Assembly: GCF_004214895.1 (NCBI RefSeq)
Contig: NZ_CP035952.1
Location: 4,536,501 to 4,600,500 of the forward strand
DNA: 64,000 nt
Direction: 5' to 3'
DNA from: Pseudomonas tructae
GTDB lineage: Bacteria; Pseudomonadota; Gammaproteobacteria; Pseudomonadales; Pseudomonadaceae
Under the pieces are notes generated by a model. It did not search any database. It saw only the letters and a list, made by a program, of their open reading frames with translations, and was not told the origin of the DNA. Both the position numbers and the translations under genes were made by a program. Shown in pieces: positions 34,382 through 43,771 of the stretch. Each line of letters opens with the position of its first letter. Positions within the stretch are counted from its first letter, which is position 1.

Positions 34382-34723
34382 GAAGGATTCCTGTCCTGGT
34401 AATGAAGAAGCGAAGGCAGCTAACGGACGCAGCTCAGACCGCAGCACCCGGTAAAACATTCACCTGCGGCAGTAAATTCTGCCCATCGCCTTTGCTATAC
34501 CTTATACAGCCTGCGCCGTGGCAACCAGTCGCACACTGTTAAAGCGTATTTTTCGCAAGATTAAGGCTCTGCCCGTCGGCCTGAGGATGGCCGCTACCGG
34601 GCAACCCTGATAAAATCGCGCGCCTTCGCAGACCGGCGACGGTCGGGCAGCCGGATTATCTCCGCCTTGCCTGGCAGGTCACGGTCGATTCCCCTGAATC
34701 CCTCCCCCCTAAAGGCCTGGATC
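34382..34723. promoter_or_regulatory. Divergent promoter region DUF2066 / purM
   Basis: A 342-bp gap separates the two divergent genes. CTATACCTTATACAG near 34494-34508 could hold a -10 on either strand. TAAAAT at 34611-34616 is a possible -10 for purM, giving a leader of about 105 nt. A GC-rich stretch follows at 34620-34680. No known purine regulator site was recognised. Confidence 0.4.
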
Positions 34724-35782
34724 ATGAGCAAGCAACCCTCCCTGAGCTACAAGGACGCCGGTGTAGACATCGACGCCGGTGAAGCATTGGTCGAACGCAT
34801 CAAAGGCGTTGCCAAGCGCACGGCGCGCCCGGAAGTCATGGGCGGCCTGGGCGGTTTCGGCGCCCTCTGCGAGATCCCGGCCGGCTACAAACAGCCGGTT
34901 CTGGTCTCCGGCACCGATGGCGTCGGCACCAAGCTGCGCCTGGCGCTGAACCTGAACAAGCACGACAGCATCGGCCAGGACCTGGTCGCCATGTGCGTAA
35001 ACGATCTGGTGGTCTGCGGTGCCGAGCCGCTGTTCTTCCTCGACTACTATGCCACCGGCAAACTCAATGTCGACATCGCCGCCACCGTGGTCACCGGTAT
35101 CGGTGCCGGCTGCGAACTGGCCGGTTGCTCCCTGGTCGGCGGCGAAACCGCTGAAATGCCAGGCATGTACGAAGGCGAAGACTACGACCTGGCCGGTTTC
35201 TGTGTCGGTGTGGTGGAAAAAGCCGACATCATCGACGGCTCCAAGGTTGCGACCGGCGACGCGCTGATCGCCCTGCCATCCTCCGGCCCGCACTCCAACG
35301 GCTACTCGCTGATCCGCAAGATCATCGAAGTCGCCGGCGCCGACATCGAAAACATCCAGCTCGACGGCAAGCCGCTGACCGAGCTGCTGATGGCCCCGAC
35401 CCGCATCTACGTCAAGTCGTTGCTCAAGCTGATCAAGGACACCGGCGCGGTCAAGGCCATGGCCCACATCACCGGCGGCGGTCTGCTCGACAACATCCCG
35501 CGCGTCCTGCCAAAAGGCGCCCAGGCCGTGGTCGATGTCGCCAGCTGGCAGCGTCCAGCGGTATTCGACTGGCTGCAACAGCAAGGCAATGTCGACGAAC
35601 ACGAAATGCACCGCGTGCTGAACTGCGGCGTCGGCATGGTCATCTGCGTTGCCCAGGATCAGGTCGAAAATGCCCTGAGCGTCCTGCGTGAAGCCGGCGA
35701 GCAGCCTTGGGTCATCGGCCAGATCGGCGTTGCTGCCGAAGGCGCTGCCCAGGTCGAGCTGAAGAACGTCAAGGCACACTGA
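34724..35782 (+). CDS. purM: Phosphoribosylformylglycinamidine cyclo-ligase
   Basis: A 352-residue AIR synthetase. It starts [20 protein letters not shown], and contains [61 protein letters not shown] and [18 protein letters not shown]. Those are the standard PurM ATP- and substrate-binding blocks. It forms aminoimidazole ribonucleotide in purine synthesis. The purN start shares the last base of the purM stop, so the two are coupled. Confidence 0.97.
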   Translation: MSKQPSLSYKDAGVDIDAGEALVERIKGVAKRTARPEVMGGLGGFGALCEIPAGYKQPVLVSGTDGVGTKLRLALNLNKHDSIGQDLVAMCVNDLVVCGAEPLFFLDYYATGKLNVDIAATVVTGIGAGCELAGCSLVGGETAEMPGMYEGEDYDLAGFCVGVVEKADIIDGSKVATGDALIALPSSGPHSNGYSLIRKIIEVAGADIENIQLDGKPLTELLMAPTRIYVKSLLKLIKDTGAVKAMAHITGGGLLDNIPRVLPKGAQAVVDVASWQRPAVFDWLQQQGNVDEHEMHRVLNCGVGMVICVAQDQVENALSVLREAGEQPWVIGQIGVAAEGAAQVELKNVKAH

Positions 35783-36435
35783 TGCCGAGCAAGACCTGTG
35801 ATGTCGTGGTGCTGTTGTCTGGCACCGGCAGCAACCTGCAAGCATTGATCGACAGCTTCCGCACCGGCGACAGCCCGGTGCGGATCCGCGCAGTCATCTC
35901 CAACCGCGCCGATGCCTATGGCCTGCAGCGCGCCAAAGATGCCGGTATCGCCACCGCCGTGCTCGACCACAAGGCCTTCGACGGCCGCGAGGCATTCGAC
36001 ACGGCGCTGGTCGAGCTGATCGACAGCTACCAGCCGCAACTGGTGGTACTGGCCGGCTTCATGCGCATCCTCAGTGCCGGCTTCGTGCGCCACTACCAGG
36101 GCCGCCTGCTGAATATCCACCCTTCCCTGCTGCCCAAGTACAAAGGCCTGCACACCCATCAACGGGCACTGGAAGCCGGCGATGCCGAGCATGGCTGCAG
36201 CGTGCACTTCGTCACCGAGGAACTCGATGGCGGGCCGCTGGTCGTACAGGCAGTAATACCGGTAGAGTTGGATGACACGCCAGAACGTCTGGCACAGCGG
36301 GTTCACAGCCAGGAACACCTGATCTATCCGCTGGCGGTGCGCTGGTTTGCCGAGGGCCGTTTGCGCCTGGGCGAGCACGGTGCTCTACTGGATGGCCAGC
36401 CCCTGGCGGCCAGCGGCCACTTGATTCGACCCTAG
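35782..36435 (+). CDS. purN: Phosphoribosylglycinamide formyltransferase
   Basis: A 217-residue transformylase that uses 10-formyltetrahydrofolate. It shows VVLLSGTGSNLQALIDSF, VLAGFMRILSAGFV, the NIHPSLLPKYKGLHTHQRAL motif with catalytic N-H, and the D of FVTEELDGGPLVVQA. The TGATG junction with purM indicates translational coupling. The DUF3108 gene follows 8 bp later. Confidence 0.97.
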   Translation: MPSKTCDVVVLLSGTGSNLQALIDSFRTGDSPVRIRAVISNRADAYGLQRAKDAGIATAVLDHKAFDGREAFDTALVELIDSYQPQLVVLAGFMRILSAGFVRHYQGRLLNIHPSLLPKYKGLHTHQRALEAGDAEHGCSVHFVTEELDGGPLVVQAVIPVELDDTPERLAQRVHSQEHLIYPLAVRWFAEGRLRLGEHGALLDGQPLAASGHLIRP

Positions 36436-36443
36436 GAGAAATT

Positions 36444-37154
36444 ATGCGTCGCGCCCTGCTCTTCGCTCTTGCCGTGCTCGCGTTGCCGCTGCAGGCAGCC
36501 GATCTGAAGCCTTTCTCGGCCAGCTACACCGCCGACTGGAAGCAGCTGCCCATGAGCGGCACTGCCGAGCGCAGCCTGGAAAAGAACGCCAACGGTACCT
36601 GGAACCTCAATTTCAAGGCGTCGATGATGATCGCCAGCCTGATTGAGCAAAGTACCCTGCGCCTGGACAAGGACACCCTGCTGCCGCAGACCTACCACTT
36701 CGAACGTGGCGGCCTGGGCAAGGCCAAGAAAGTCGACCTGGATTTCGACTGGAACAGCAAGAAGATCACTGGCAGCGACCGCGGTGACGCAGTCAACCTG
36801 CCGCTCAACCGCGGCGTGCTGGACAAGTCCACCTATCAACTGGCCCTGCAGCACGACGTGGCAGCGGGCAAGAAGAGCGTGAGCTACCAGGTGGTCGATG
36901 GAGACGAGATCGATACCTACGACTTCCGCGTCCTGGGAAGCGAAAAAGTCACCACCAAGACCGGCCAGGTCGATGCCATCAAGGTCGAGCGCGTGCGCGA
37001 CCCGAGTCAGAGCAAGCGCATCACCGAGCTGTGGTTCGCCAAGGACTGGGACTACCTGCTGGTGCAACTGCGCCAGGTCGAGACCGACGGCAAGGAGTAC
37101 GTGATCGTGCTGCAGGATGGCACGGTCGATGGCAAGGCGGTCAAGGGCAACTGA
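36444..37154 (+). CDS. DUF3108 domain-containing exported protein
   Basis: A 236-residue protein with a signal peptide (MRRALLFALAVLALPLQAA, cleaved about residue 19). The mature protein is beta-rich: LKPFSASYTADWKQLPMSGT, YHFERGGLGKAKKVDLDFDW, YDFRVLGSEKVTTKTGQVDA and VRDPSQSKRITELWFAKDWD. That matches DUF3108, whose members look like lipid-binding barrel proteins of the envelope; the biochemical role is unknown. AGGAGA lies 4-9 nt before the ATG. It is the third gene of the purMN transcript and is followed by a terminator. Confidence 0.87.
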   Translation: MRRALLFALAVLALPLQAADLKPFSASYTADWKQLPMSGTAERSLEKNANGTWNLNFKASMMIASLIEQSTLRLDKDTLLPQTYHFERGGLGKAKKVDLDFDWNSKKITGSDRGDAVNLPLNRGVLDKSTYQLALQHDVAAGKKSVSYQVVDGDEIDTYDFRVLGSEKVTTKTGQVDAIKVERVRDPSQSKRITELWFAKDWDYLLVQLRQVETDGKEYVIVLQDGTVDGKAVKGN

Positions 37155-37180
37155 TCGCCCTGCTTGCTGGCAGTACCTGG

Positions 37181-37208
37181 AACCCCGCCTTGTGCGGGGT
37201 TTCTTTTT
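37181..37208 (+). terminator. Rho-independent terminator of the purMN operon
   Basis: AACCCCGC-CTTGT-GCGGGGTT followed by CTTTTTAT, 27 bp after the DUF3108 stop. Confidence 0.93.
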
Positions 37209-37216
37209 ATACCCAG

Positions 37217-37269
37217 GTAGGAGCGAGCTGTCTGTCCCATCGCATCGCGGGGCAAGCCCGCTCCTACAG
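37217..37269. repeat. REP pair, one arm decayed
   Basis: A complete REP arm (CATCGCGGGGCAAGCCCGCTCCTAC) faces a degraded arm (GTAGGAGCGAGCTGTCTG). It lies between the DUF3108 terminator and the next small gene. Confidence 0.8.
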
Positions 37270-37375
37270 ACATGAAAGATGTTTCATGCGCCAGTCATTT
37301 ACTTAGCCTGCTAACAAATTCTATAAAAGAGACCTGCGACACGGTGCCGCAGTTAACTGAAAGTGGAGTTTGCAG

Positions 37376-37558
37376 ATGACTGTCAAAGTAACTGAGCGCG
37401 ACGAAAGCAAAATGTCTCACGAAGGCCTGGCTGCAGGCCTGCGCATCTGGGACGTGCATCAGCAGGATCAGTTGGTCGGCATGTTCCACAACGAGCATGA
37501 AGCCCACAGCTACCGTATCGAGCTGGAATACCTCGAAAACAGACAGCAACAGCCATAG
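37376..37558 (+). CDS. 60-residue conserved hypothetical protein
   Basis: A short soluble protein starting MTVKVTERDESKMSHEGLAA, with LRIWDVHQQDQLVGMFHNEH in the centre and a C-terminal helix (AHSYRIELEYLENRQ). The pattern resembles small DNA- or ligand-associated regulators but no family is certain. GTGGAGTT 6 nt before the ATG is a good ribosome-binding site, TATAAA at 37322 is a plausible -10, and a symmetrical terminator follows at once. Those signals make a real gene likely. Confidence 0.78.
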   Translation: MTVKVTERDESKMSHEGLAAGLRIWDVHQQDQLVGMFHNEHEAHSYRIELEYLENRQQQP

Positions 37559-37570
37559 CATCCTCCAGCA

Positions 37571-37602
37571 AAAACAAACCCCGCAGAAGCGGGGTTTGTC
37601 GT
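37571..37602. terminator. Bidirectional terminator
   Basis: CAAACCCCGC-AGAA-GCGGGGTTTG (37575-37598) lies between the convergent 60-residue gene and the DUF2058 gene, with an A-run on the left and T-rich sequence on the right. Confidence 0.9.
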
Positions 37603-37604
37603 CA

Positions 37605-38144
37605 TTACCACATCAGATCGTCAGGGATCACGTAGGCCGCGTACGGATCGTCGGCATCCGGCGCTTCAACCTGGGTGTTGAGCAGCACGATACGCTGCGG
37701 GTCGCGCTCCTGGATCTTCACGGCAGCCTCACGGGGAATCACTTCGTAACCGCCGCCATGAGCGACGATGGCCAGCGAACCGCTGCTCAGCTTGCTGCGC
37801 ATCAGGGCATTGACCGACAGGCGCTTGACCTTCTTGTCGTCAACGAAGTTGTAGTAGTCCTCGGTGGTCAGCTTGGGCAGGCGCGAGACCTCGATCAATT
37901 GCTTGACCTGGGCGGCGCGGGCCTTCTGCTCAGCCTTCTCCTGCTGCTGGCGGTTGAGTTCCTGGTCGCGCTTGGCTTTCTCGGCCATGGCTTCCTTGGC
38001 CAGCCGCTGCTGGGTATCGTCGACTTCGACCTGGCCTTTGTGCTCCAGGCGCTTTTGTTTCTTCTGATCTTTACTGACCTGCTTGACCTGTTTCTGGTTG
38101 ACCAGACCGGCCTTGAGCAATTGGTCGCGAAGGGAAAGGCTCAT
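37605..38144 (-). CDS. DUF2058 family protein (YaiL-like)
   Basis: A 179-residue protein of the YaiL/DUF2058 family. It begins MSLSLRDQLLKAGLVNQKQV, has a highly charged coiled coil (about 20-85, rich in K, E, Q), then LPKLTTEDYYNFVDDKKVKRL and a C-terminal domain SLAIVAHGGGYEVIPREAAVKI that is shared by the family. The role is unknown; a nucleoprotein function has been proposed because of the basic coiled coil. It is 23 bp before mazG's stop on the same strand. Confidence 0.9.
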   Translation of the reverse strand: MSLSLRDQLLKAGLVNQKQVKQVSKDQKKQKRLEHKGQVEVDDTQQRLAKEAMAEKAKRDQELNRQQQEKAEQKARAAQVKQLIEVSRLPKLTTEDYYNFVDDKKVKRLSVNALMRSKLSSGSLAIVAHGGGYEVIPREAAVKIQERDPQRIVLLNTQVEAPDADDPYAAYVIPDDLMW

Positions 38145-38167
38145 CGTTCACTCACTTATGCAACAGC

Positions 38168-38998
38168 TCAGCCGCAGCTGGGCAGGTTCTTTTCCTGACG
38201 TTTGGCTTCGCCCCAGAGCGCATCCATGTCTTCGAGGGTGCAATCTTCAATCGGACGGCCTATGTCGCGCAATGCCTGTTCGATAAAACGGAAACGTCGC
38301 TCAAACTTTTTGTTGGCCCCGCGCAGGGCGTTTTCCGGGTCGACCTTCAAGTGCCGGGCCAGGTTGACTGCCGCGAACAGCAGGTCGCCAAGCTCGTCGG
38401 CCAGGGCCACGCTGTCGTCGTCGGCCATGGCCTGGAGCACTTCATCGAGCTCTTCACGCACCTTGTCCAGCACCGGCAAGGCGTCGGGCCAGTCGAAGCC
38501 GACCCGGGCCGCGCGCTTTTGCAGTTTGGCTGCACGCGACAGGGCCGGCAATGCGGCCGGCACATCATCGAGCAGCGACAACTGTTCAGGCTCACCCTTC
38601 TCGGCGCGCTCCTGGGCCTTGATTTCTTCCCAGCGCTGCTTGACCTGGGTTTCGTCGAGCTTGGGCGTATCCAGTGCAGCGTACAGCTCGCCGGCAGGAA
38701 ACACATGGGGGTGACGGCGGATCAGCTTGCGGGTGATGCTGTCGACCACGCCATCGAACTCGAACCGGCCTTCTTCACGCGCCAACTGGCTGTAGTAGAC
38801 CACCTGGAACAGCAGGTCACCGAGTTCACCCTGCAAGTGCTCGAAGTCGCTGCGCTCGATGGCGTCGGCCACTTCGTAGGCTTCTTCGAGGGTGTAGGGG
38901 ACGATGGTCGCGTAGGTCTGCTTGAGGTCCCACGGGCAGCCGTGCTGCGGGTCGCGCAGGCGGGCCATGAGGTGGAGCAGGTCGTCTAGGGTATACAT
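38168..38998 (-). CDS. mazG: Nucleoside triphosphate pyrophosphohydrolase
   Basis: A 276-residue tandem MazG enzyme. Two copies of the metal-binding helix pair are visible: LEEAYEVADAIE with GELGDLLFQVVYY (residues about 45-80), and REELDEVLQAM with DELGDLLFAAVNLAR (about 190-230). It removes non-canonical or all NTPs to NMP and pyrophosphate; in E. coli it lowers ppGpp-linked effects, and here too it follows relA. The start MYTLDDLLHLMARLRD is at 38998; the upstream frame passes through a REP and is excluded. Confidence 0.95.
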   Translation of the reverse strand: MYTLDDLLHLMARLRDPQHGCPWDLKQTYATIVPYTLEEAYEVADAIERSDFEHLQGELGDLLFQVVYYSQLAREEGRFEFDGVVDSITRKLIRRHPHVFPAGELYAALDTPKLDETQVKQRWEEIKAQERAEKGEPEQLSLLDDVPAALPALSRAAKLQKRAARVGFDWPDALPVLDKVREELDEVLQAMADDDSVALADELGDLLFAAVNLARHLKVDPENALRGANKKFERRFRFIEQALRDIGRPIEDCTLEDMDALWGEAKRQEKNLPSCG

Positions 38999-39009
38999 GT
39001 CGGGTTCCT

Positions 39010-39070
39010 TATCGCGGGGCAAGCCCGCTCCCACAGAGGATACCTGTGGGAGCGGAGCTTGCCCCGCGAT
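39010..39070. repeat. REP pair between relA and mazG
   Basis: ATCGCGGGGCAAGCCCGCT and its inverted copy with one inserted base (GGAGCGGAGCTTGCCCC) around a short spacer. The hairpin splits the relA-mazG pair and could affect relative expression. Confidence 0.88.
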
Positions 39071-39077
39071 GACGGTT

Positions 39078-41318
39078 TCAAGGCGTACGGTTGCGCCGCG
39101 TCTCGATGATGTTCGGCAGTTGCGAAATCCGCCCCAGCAAGCGCCCAAGGGCATCCAGGCCGGGGATCTCGATGGTCAGCGACATCAGCGCGGTGTTGTC
39201 TTCCTTGTTCGAGCGGGTGTTGACCGCCAGCACGTTGATCCGCTCGTTGAGCAGGACCTGGGAAACGTCACGCAGCAAACCCGGACGGTCGTAGGCTCGG
39301 ATGATGATATCCACCGGGTAGGTCTGTACCGGCACCGGCCCCCAGCTGACCTGGATGATCCGCTCCGGCTCGCGCCCGGCCAGTTGCAGCACCGAGGCGC
39401 AGTCCTGGCGGTGGATGGTCACGCCGCGGCCCTGGGTGATGTAGCCAACGATCGCATCGCCCGGCAGCGGCTGGCAGCAACCGGCCATCTGCGTGAGCAG
39501 GTTGCCGACGCCCTGGATCTGGATGTCGCCACGCTTGCCCGGCTTGTAGCCGGTTGCCTTGCGCGGCACCAGCTCGACATGGTCGCTGCGCTCCGGCTCC
39601 ACCAGTTGCTGGGCTGCGTTGACCAGGTGCGCCAGGCGCAGGTCGCCGGCCCCCAGTGAGGCAAACATGTCTTCGGCAGTGCGCAGGTTGGCTTTTTCCG
39701 CCAGGCGCTCAAAGTCGACCTGGGGCAGGCCCAGGCGATTGAGCTCACGCTCGAGCAGGGTCTTGCCGGCGGCAACGTTCTGGTCGCGGGCCTGTAGTTT
39801 GAACCAGTGGACGATCTTCGCCCGCGCCCGCGAGGTGGTGACGTAGCCAAGGTTGGAGTTCAGCCAGTCGCGGCTGGGGTTGCCGTGCTTGCTGGTGATG
39901 ATCTCGACCTGCTCGCCGGTCTGCAGGCTGTAGTTGAGCGGCACGATACGACCGTTGATCTTCGCCCCGCGGCAGTTATGGCCGATCTCGGTGTGCACCC
40001 GATAGGCGAAGTCCAGCGGCGTGGCGCCCTTGGGCAGGTCGATGGCATGGCCATCGGGGGTGAACACATAGACCCGATCCGGCTCGATGTCGACCCGCAG
40101 TTGCTCGGCCAGGCCACCGATGTCGCCGAGCTCTTCGTGCCACTCCAGCACCTGGCGCAACCAGGAGATTTTCTCTTCGTAATGGTTGGAGCTGGGTTTG
40201 ACGTCGGTGCCCTTGTAACGCCAGTGCGCGCAGACACCGAGTTCGGCCTCCTCGTGCATGGCGTGGGTGCGGATCTGCACTTCGAGGACCTTGCCCTCGG
40301 GACCGATCACCGCCGTGTGCAACGAGCGGTAGCCGTTCTCCTTGGGGTTGGCGATGTAGTCGTCAAATTCCTTGGGAATGTGCCGCCACAGCGTATGGAC
40401 AATGCCCAGCGCGGTATAGCAGTCGCGCATCTCCGGGACCAGCACGCGCACGGCGCGTACGTCGTAGATCTGGCTGAATTCCAGGCCCTTGCGCTGCATT
40501 TTGCGCCAGATCGAGTAAATGTGCTTGGCCCGTCCGCTGATGTCGGCGTTGACCCCGGTGGCCAGCAGCTCGTTCTGCAACTGGTTCATCACATCGCCGA
40601 TAAAGCGTTCGCGGTCCAGCCGGCGCTCGTGCAGGAGCTTGGCGATCTGCTTGTACTGGTCGGGCTCCAGGTAGCGAAAGGACAAGTCCTCCAGCTCCCA
40701 CTTGATATGACCGATACCCAGGCGATGGGCCAGCGGCGCATAGATGTCAAAGACTTCGCGGGCAACGCGGTTGCGTTTTTCGTCGTCGGCGCCCTTGACC
40801 GCACGGATCGCGCAGGTTCGTTCGGCCAGCTTGATCAAGGCCACACGGACGTCGTCGACCATGGCCACGAGCATCTTGCGCAGGTTCTCGACTTGCGCCT
40901 GCGAGCCCAGCACCAGCGACTGCCGCGGGCTGAGGCTGGCGCTGATGGCAGCCATGCGCAGCACGCCGTCGATCAGCTTGGAGACTACCGGACCAAAACG
41001 CTGGCCGACCTCGGCCAGGGTCACCTTGCCTTCACGCACGGCGCGGTAAATGACCGCCGCGACCAACGAGTCCTGGTCGAGCTTGAGGTCGGCAAGGATT
41101 TCGGCGATTTCCAGGCCGGCCTGGAAACTCGACGTACCATCGGCCCAGGAATGCTTGGCCAGGTTGCCCTTCTTCTCGACGTCCTGGGCGAACTCGCAAG
41201 CGGCCTTGAGGGCCTCCCGGTCCAGCGCCAGGTCGACGCTCACCACATGATCCAGCCATGCTTCGAGATTGATACTGCCGTCGGTGTTGACCGGCTGGTG
41301 CACTCTCACCTGTACCAT
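39078..41318 (-). CDS. relA: GTP pyrophosphokinase, ribosome-associated (p)ppGpp synthetase I
   Basis: A 746-residue RelA. Order: degenerate HD domain (about 40-200; AAVIYRAVREGKVTL replaces the HDxxED catalytic set of SpoT), synthetase domain (about 240-390) with GYRSLHTAVIGPEGKVLEVQ and the acidic EFDD motif that marks monofunctional RelA, TGS domain (RVYVFTPDGHAIDLPKGATP), a helical/zinc-finger region with CCQPLPGD, and a C-terminal ACT/RRM (IIRAYDRPGLLRDVSQVL). It makes ppGpp on stalled ribosomes during amino-acid starvation. The lost HD residues mean no hydrolysis, so another gene (spoT) must exist elsewhere. Confidence 0.97.
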   Translation of the reverse strand: MVQVRVHQPVNTDGSINLEAWLDHVVSVDLALDREALKAACEFAQDVEKKGNLAKHSWADGTSSFQAGLEIAEILADLKLDQDSLVAAVIYRAVREGKVTLAEVGQRFGPVVSKLIDGVLRMAAISASLSPRQSLVLGSQAQVENLRKMLVAMVDDVRVALIKLAERTCAIRAVKGADDEKRNRVAREVFDIYAPLAHRLGIGHIKWELEDLSFRYLEPDQYKQIAKLLHERRLDRERFIGDVMNQLQNELLATGVNADISGRAKHIYSIWRKMQRKGLEFSQIYDVRAVRVLVPEMRDCYTALGIVHTLWRHIPKEFDDYIANPKENGYRSLHTAVIGPEGKVLEVQIRTHAMHEEAELGVCAHWRYKGTDVKPSSNHYEEKISWLRQVLEWHEELGDIGGLAEQLRVDIEPDRVYVFTPDGHAIDLPKGATPLDFAYRVHTEIGHNCRGAKINGRIVPLNYSLQTGEQVEIITSKHGNPSRDWLNSNLGYVTTSRARAKIVHWFKLQARDQNVAAGKTLLERELNRLGLPQVDFERLAEKANLRTAEDMFASLGAGDLRLAHLVNAAQQLVEPERSDHVELVPRKATGYKPGKRGDIQIQGVGNLLTQMAGCCQPLPGDAIVGYITQGRGVTIHRQDCASVLQLAGREPERIIQVSWGPVPVQTYPVDIIIRAYDRPGLLRDVSQVLLNERINVLAVNTRSNKEDNTALMSLTIEIPGLDALGRLLGRISQLPNIIETRRNRTP

Positions 41319-41417
41319 CTTTGTTTACCTTTCCCTACAGCGCATTCGCGATGCGCCTGAAATCACTGGTGCTGCCCCTGCCGGACCCAAGGTGCAGCGC
41401 CGAACGCGTCAGCCTGG

Positions 41418-42776
41418 CTAACCCGCTTCGAATAACGCCATGGCTTCGACATGCGCCGTCTGAGGAAACATGTCGAGAATCCCGGCACTTTTTAACCGGT
41501 AACCCTGCCTGACCAGTTCGACGGTGTCGCGGGCCAGGGTCGCCGGATTGCACGATACATAAACAAGACGTTTCGCGCCGAGGTCTGCGATTTTTCGCAC
41601 AACCTCAAATGCACCATCACGCGGTGGGTCCAAGAGTACCGCAGAAAAGCCTCCTGCGGCCCAGCCCGACGCCGCCAAAGGCTGCGATAAATCGGCCTGA
41701 AAAAACTGTGTGTTATGCAAATTGTTGCTACGGGCATTGGCGGCCGCCCGCTCGACCATCGCCTGTACCCCTTCGACCGCCACCACCTCCCGCGCCTGCT
41801 GGGCCAGCGGCAGGGCAAAGTTGCCCAGGCCACAGAACAGATCGAGCACGCGCTCATCGGCCTGGGGTGCCAGCCAGGCCAGGGCCTGCTCGATCATCGC
41901 GGTGTTGACCTGGGCGTTGACCTGGACGAAGTCGCCAGGCCGGTAGGCCAGCTCGAGGCTCCAGGGTTGCAGAGCAAAACCGAGGCTCTGACCGGCAACC
42001 ACCGGCAAAGGTTCACCCTCGCCTTGCAACCACAGTTGCACACCTGCCTCGCCGCAGAACGTCTCAAGGCGCGCCAGATCACCATCGCTCAGGGGTGCGG
42101 TATGGCGCAACAGCAGTGCCAACGCGGTACCGCTGAACAATTCGACGTGCCCCACCACCTGCGGTTTGCTCAGACTGCGCAACAGGGTCGGCAGATGACG
42201 CATGATCGACTGCAAGGGTTGTACCAGCACCAGGCAATCGTCGATGGCGACGATGTCCTGACTGGCTTCGGCGCGAAAGCCGACTTCAAGATTTTTTGCC
42301 TTGTTGTCCCAGCGCACCGCCACCCGCGCCCGGCGCCGATAGCCGAACTCCGGCCCGGTCAGCGGCGCTGCCCAGTGCTCGGGCTGCACGCCGGCAACCC
42401 GCTGCAACTGCTCGGCCAGCAAGCGCTGCTTGAGCGCCAGTTGCTCGGCATGGGGCAGGTGCTGCAGGTTGCAGCCGCCACAGCGGTCGAAGTGCTTGCA
42501 GGGGGCTTCGCGGCGCGCCGGGTTGGCTTTGAACACCCGCTCCAGGCGGGCCTCGACCACCTTGCCGTGGGTATTGAGTACCCGCGCTTCGACGTCTTCC
42601 TCGGCCAGTGCACCACTGACGAACCAGGTACGCCCGTCGAGAAAGGCAATGCCACGGCCGTCTCCGGCCAGGCGCTCGATGCTCAGGCGCTGTTTCTTGC
42701 CGGTGGGGATCTGGGGCGCACGAGTGCCGCCGGCCGGCTGAAAGCGCAGGCCGCTGTTACGTTTATTCTTGGACAT
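41418..42776 (-). CDS. rlmD: 23S rRNA (uracil-1939-C5)-methyltransferase
   Basis: A 452-residue RlmD (RumA). An N-terminal TRAM domain ([19 protein letters not shown]) precedes the iron-sulfur cluster cysteines in [16 protein letters not shown]. The methyltransferase domain has [15 protein letters not shown] and the nucleophile cysteine in [12 protein letters not shown]. It methylates U1939 of 23S rRNA. The start at 42776 shares a base with the cysM stop (TGATG), so translation is coupled. The intervening tail is well conserved. Confidence 0.95.
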   Translation of the reverse strand: MSKNKRNSGLRFQPAGGTRAPQIPTGKKQRLSIERLAGDGRGIAFLDGRTWFVSGALAEEDVEARVLNTHGKVVEARLERVFKANPARREAPCKHFDRCGGCNLQHLPHAEQLALKQRLLAEQLQRVAGVQPEHWAAPLTGPEFGYRRRARVAVRWDNKAKNLEVGFRAEASQDIVAIDDCLVLVQPLQSIMRHLPTLLRSLSKPQVVGHVELFSGTALALLLRHTAPLSDGDLARLETFCGEAGVQLWLQGEGEPLPVVAGQSLGFALQPWSLELAYRPGDFVQVNAQVNTAMIEQALAWLAPQADERVLDLFCGLGNFALPLAQQAREVVAVEGVQAMVERAAANARSNNLHNTQFFQADLSQPLAASGWAAGGFSAVLLDPPRDGAFEVVRKIADLGAKRLVYVSCNPATLARDTVELVRQGYRLKSAGILDMFPQTAHVEAMALFEAG

Positions 42777-43678
42777 CAGTTCACTGAATCGAAAATGCCG
42801 GTCGACAGATAACGGTCGCCACGGTCGCAAATGATCGCCACCATCACGGCGTTTTCCAGCTCGCGGGACAGGCGCAGCATCGCCGCCACTGCACCACCGG
42901 AGGACACGCCACAGAAAATGCCCTCTTCGCGGGCCAGCCGGCGGGTGGTTTCTTCGGCTTCGCTCTGGGCCATGTCGACCACACGGTCAACGCGCTCGGA
43001 TTGGTAGATCTTCGGCAGGTACTCCTGCGGCCAGCGGCGAATACCGGGGATGGCCGAGCCTTCCATGGGTTGCAGGCCAACGATCTGGATCGCCGGGTTC
43101 TGCTCCTTGAGGTAGCGCGAGCAACCCATGATGGTGCCGGTGGTGCCCATGGAGCTGACGAAGTGGGTAATGGTGCCCTGGGTCTGGCGCCAGATTTCCG
43201 GGCCGGTGCTCACGTAGTGGGCTTCGGGGTTGTCACCATTGCCAAACTGGTCGAGCACCAGGCCGCGGCCTTCGGCCTGCAGGCGGTCGGCCAGGTCGCG
43301 GGCGCCTTCCATGCCCTCCTCCTTGCTGACCAGAATCAGCTCGGCGCCATAGGCGGTCATGGCCGCCTTGCGCTCGGCACTGGAGTTGTCAGGCATGATC
43401 AGGATCATCTTGTAACCCTTGATCGCCGCCGCCATGGCCAACGCAATGCCGGTATTGCCCGAGGTCGCCTCGATCAGGGTATCGCCCGGCTTGATCTGCC
43501 CACGCAGTTCGGCGCGGGTGATCATCGACAGCGCCGGCCGGTCCTTGACCGAGCCTGCCGGGTTGTTGCCTTCGAGCTTGAGCAGGAGAGTATTGCTGGT
43601 GTCACCGGCAATGCGCTGCAGGCGGACCAGAGGCGTGTTGCCGACGCAATCGGCGATGGTTGGGTACTGCAAGGTCAT
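42776..43678 (-). CDS. cysM: Cysteine synthase B
   Basis: A 300-residue PLP enzyme. It starts [20 protein letters not shown] and has the lysine in [16 protein letters not shown], the [19 protein letters not shown] loop, and [20 protein letters not shown], where CysM-specific arginine/cysteine residues accompany use of thiosulfate. It condenses O-acetylserine (or its phospho-form) with sulfide or thiosulfate. The upstream 100 bp is a promoter region shared with no close divergent gene. Confidence 0.95.
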   Translation of the reverse strand: MTLQYPTIADCVGNTPLVRLQRIAGDTSNTLLLKLEGNNPAGSVKDRPALSMITRAELRGQIKPGDTLIEATSGNTGIALAMAAAIKGYKMILIMPDNSSAERKAAMTAYGAELILVSKEEGMEGARDLADRLQAEGRGLVLDQFGNGDNPEAHYVSTGPEIWRQTQGTITHFVSSMGTTGTIMGCSRYLKEQNPAIQIVGLQPMEGSAIPGIRRWPQEYLPKIYQSERVDRVVDMAQSEAEETTRRLAREEGIFCGVSSGGAVAAMLRLSRELENAVMVAIICDRGDRYLSTGIFDSVN

Positions 43679-43771
43679 GGCGTATTCGCAATCCAGACTG
43701 CGGGGGCGCCTATCATACCGGCAAACGGGATTTGCCCATATCACGCAATGTGTTGGGCTTATAGCCACAAG

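Noticed and set aside
39807..41360. 517-codon open frame on the plus strand
   Set aside because: Antisense to relA with no recognisable domain.
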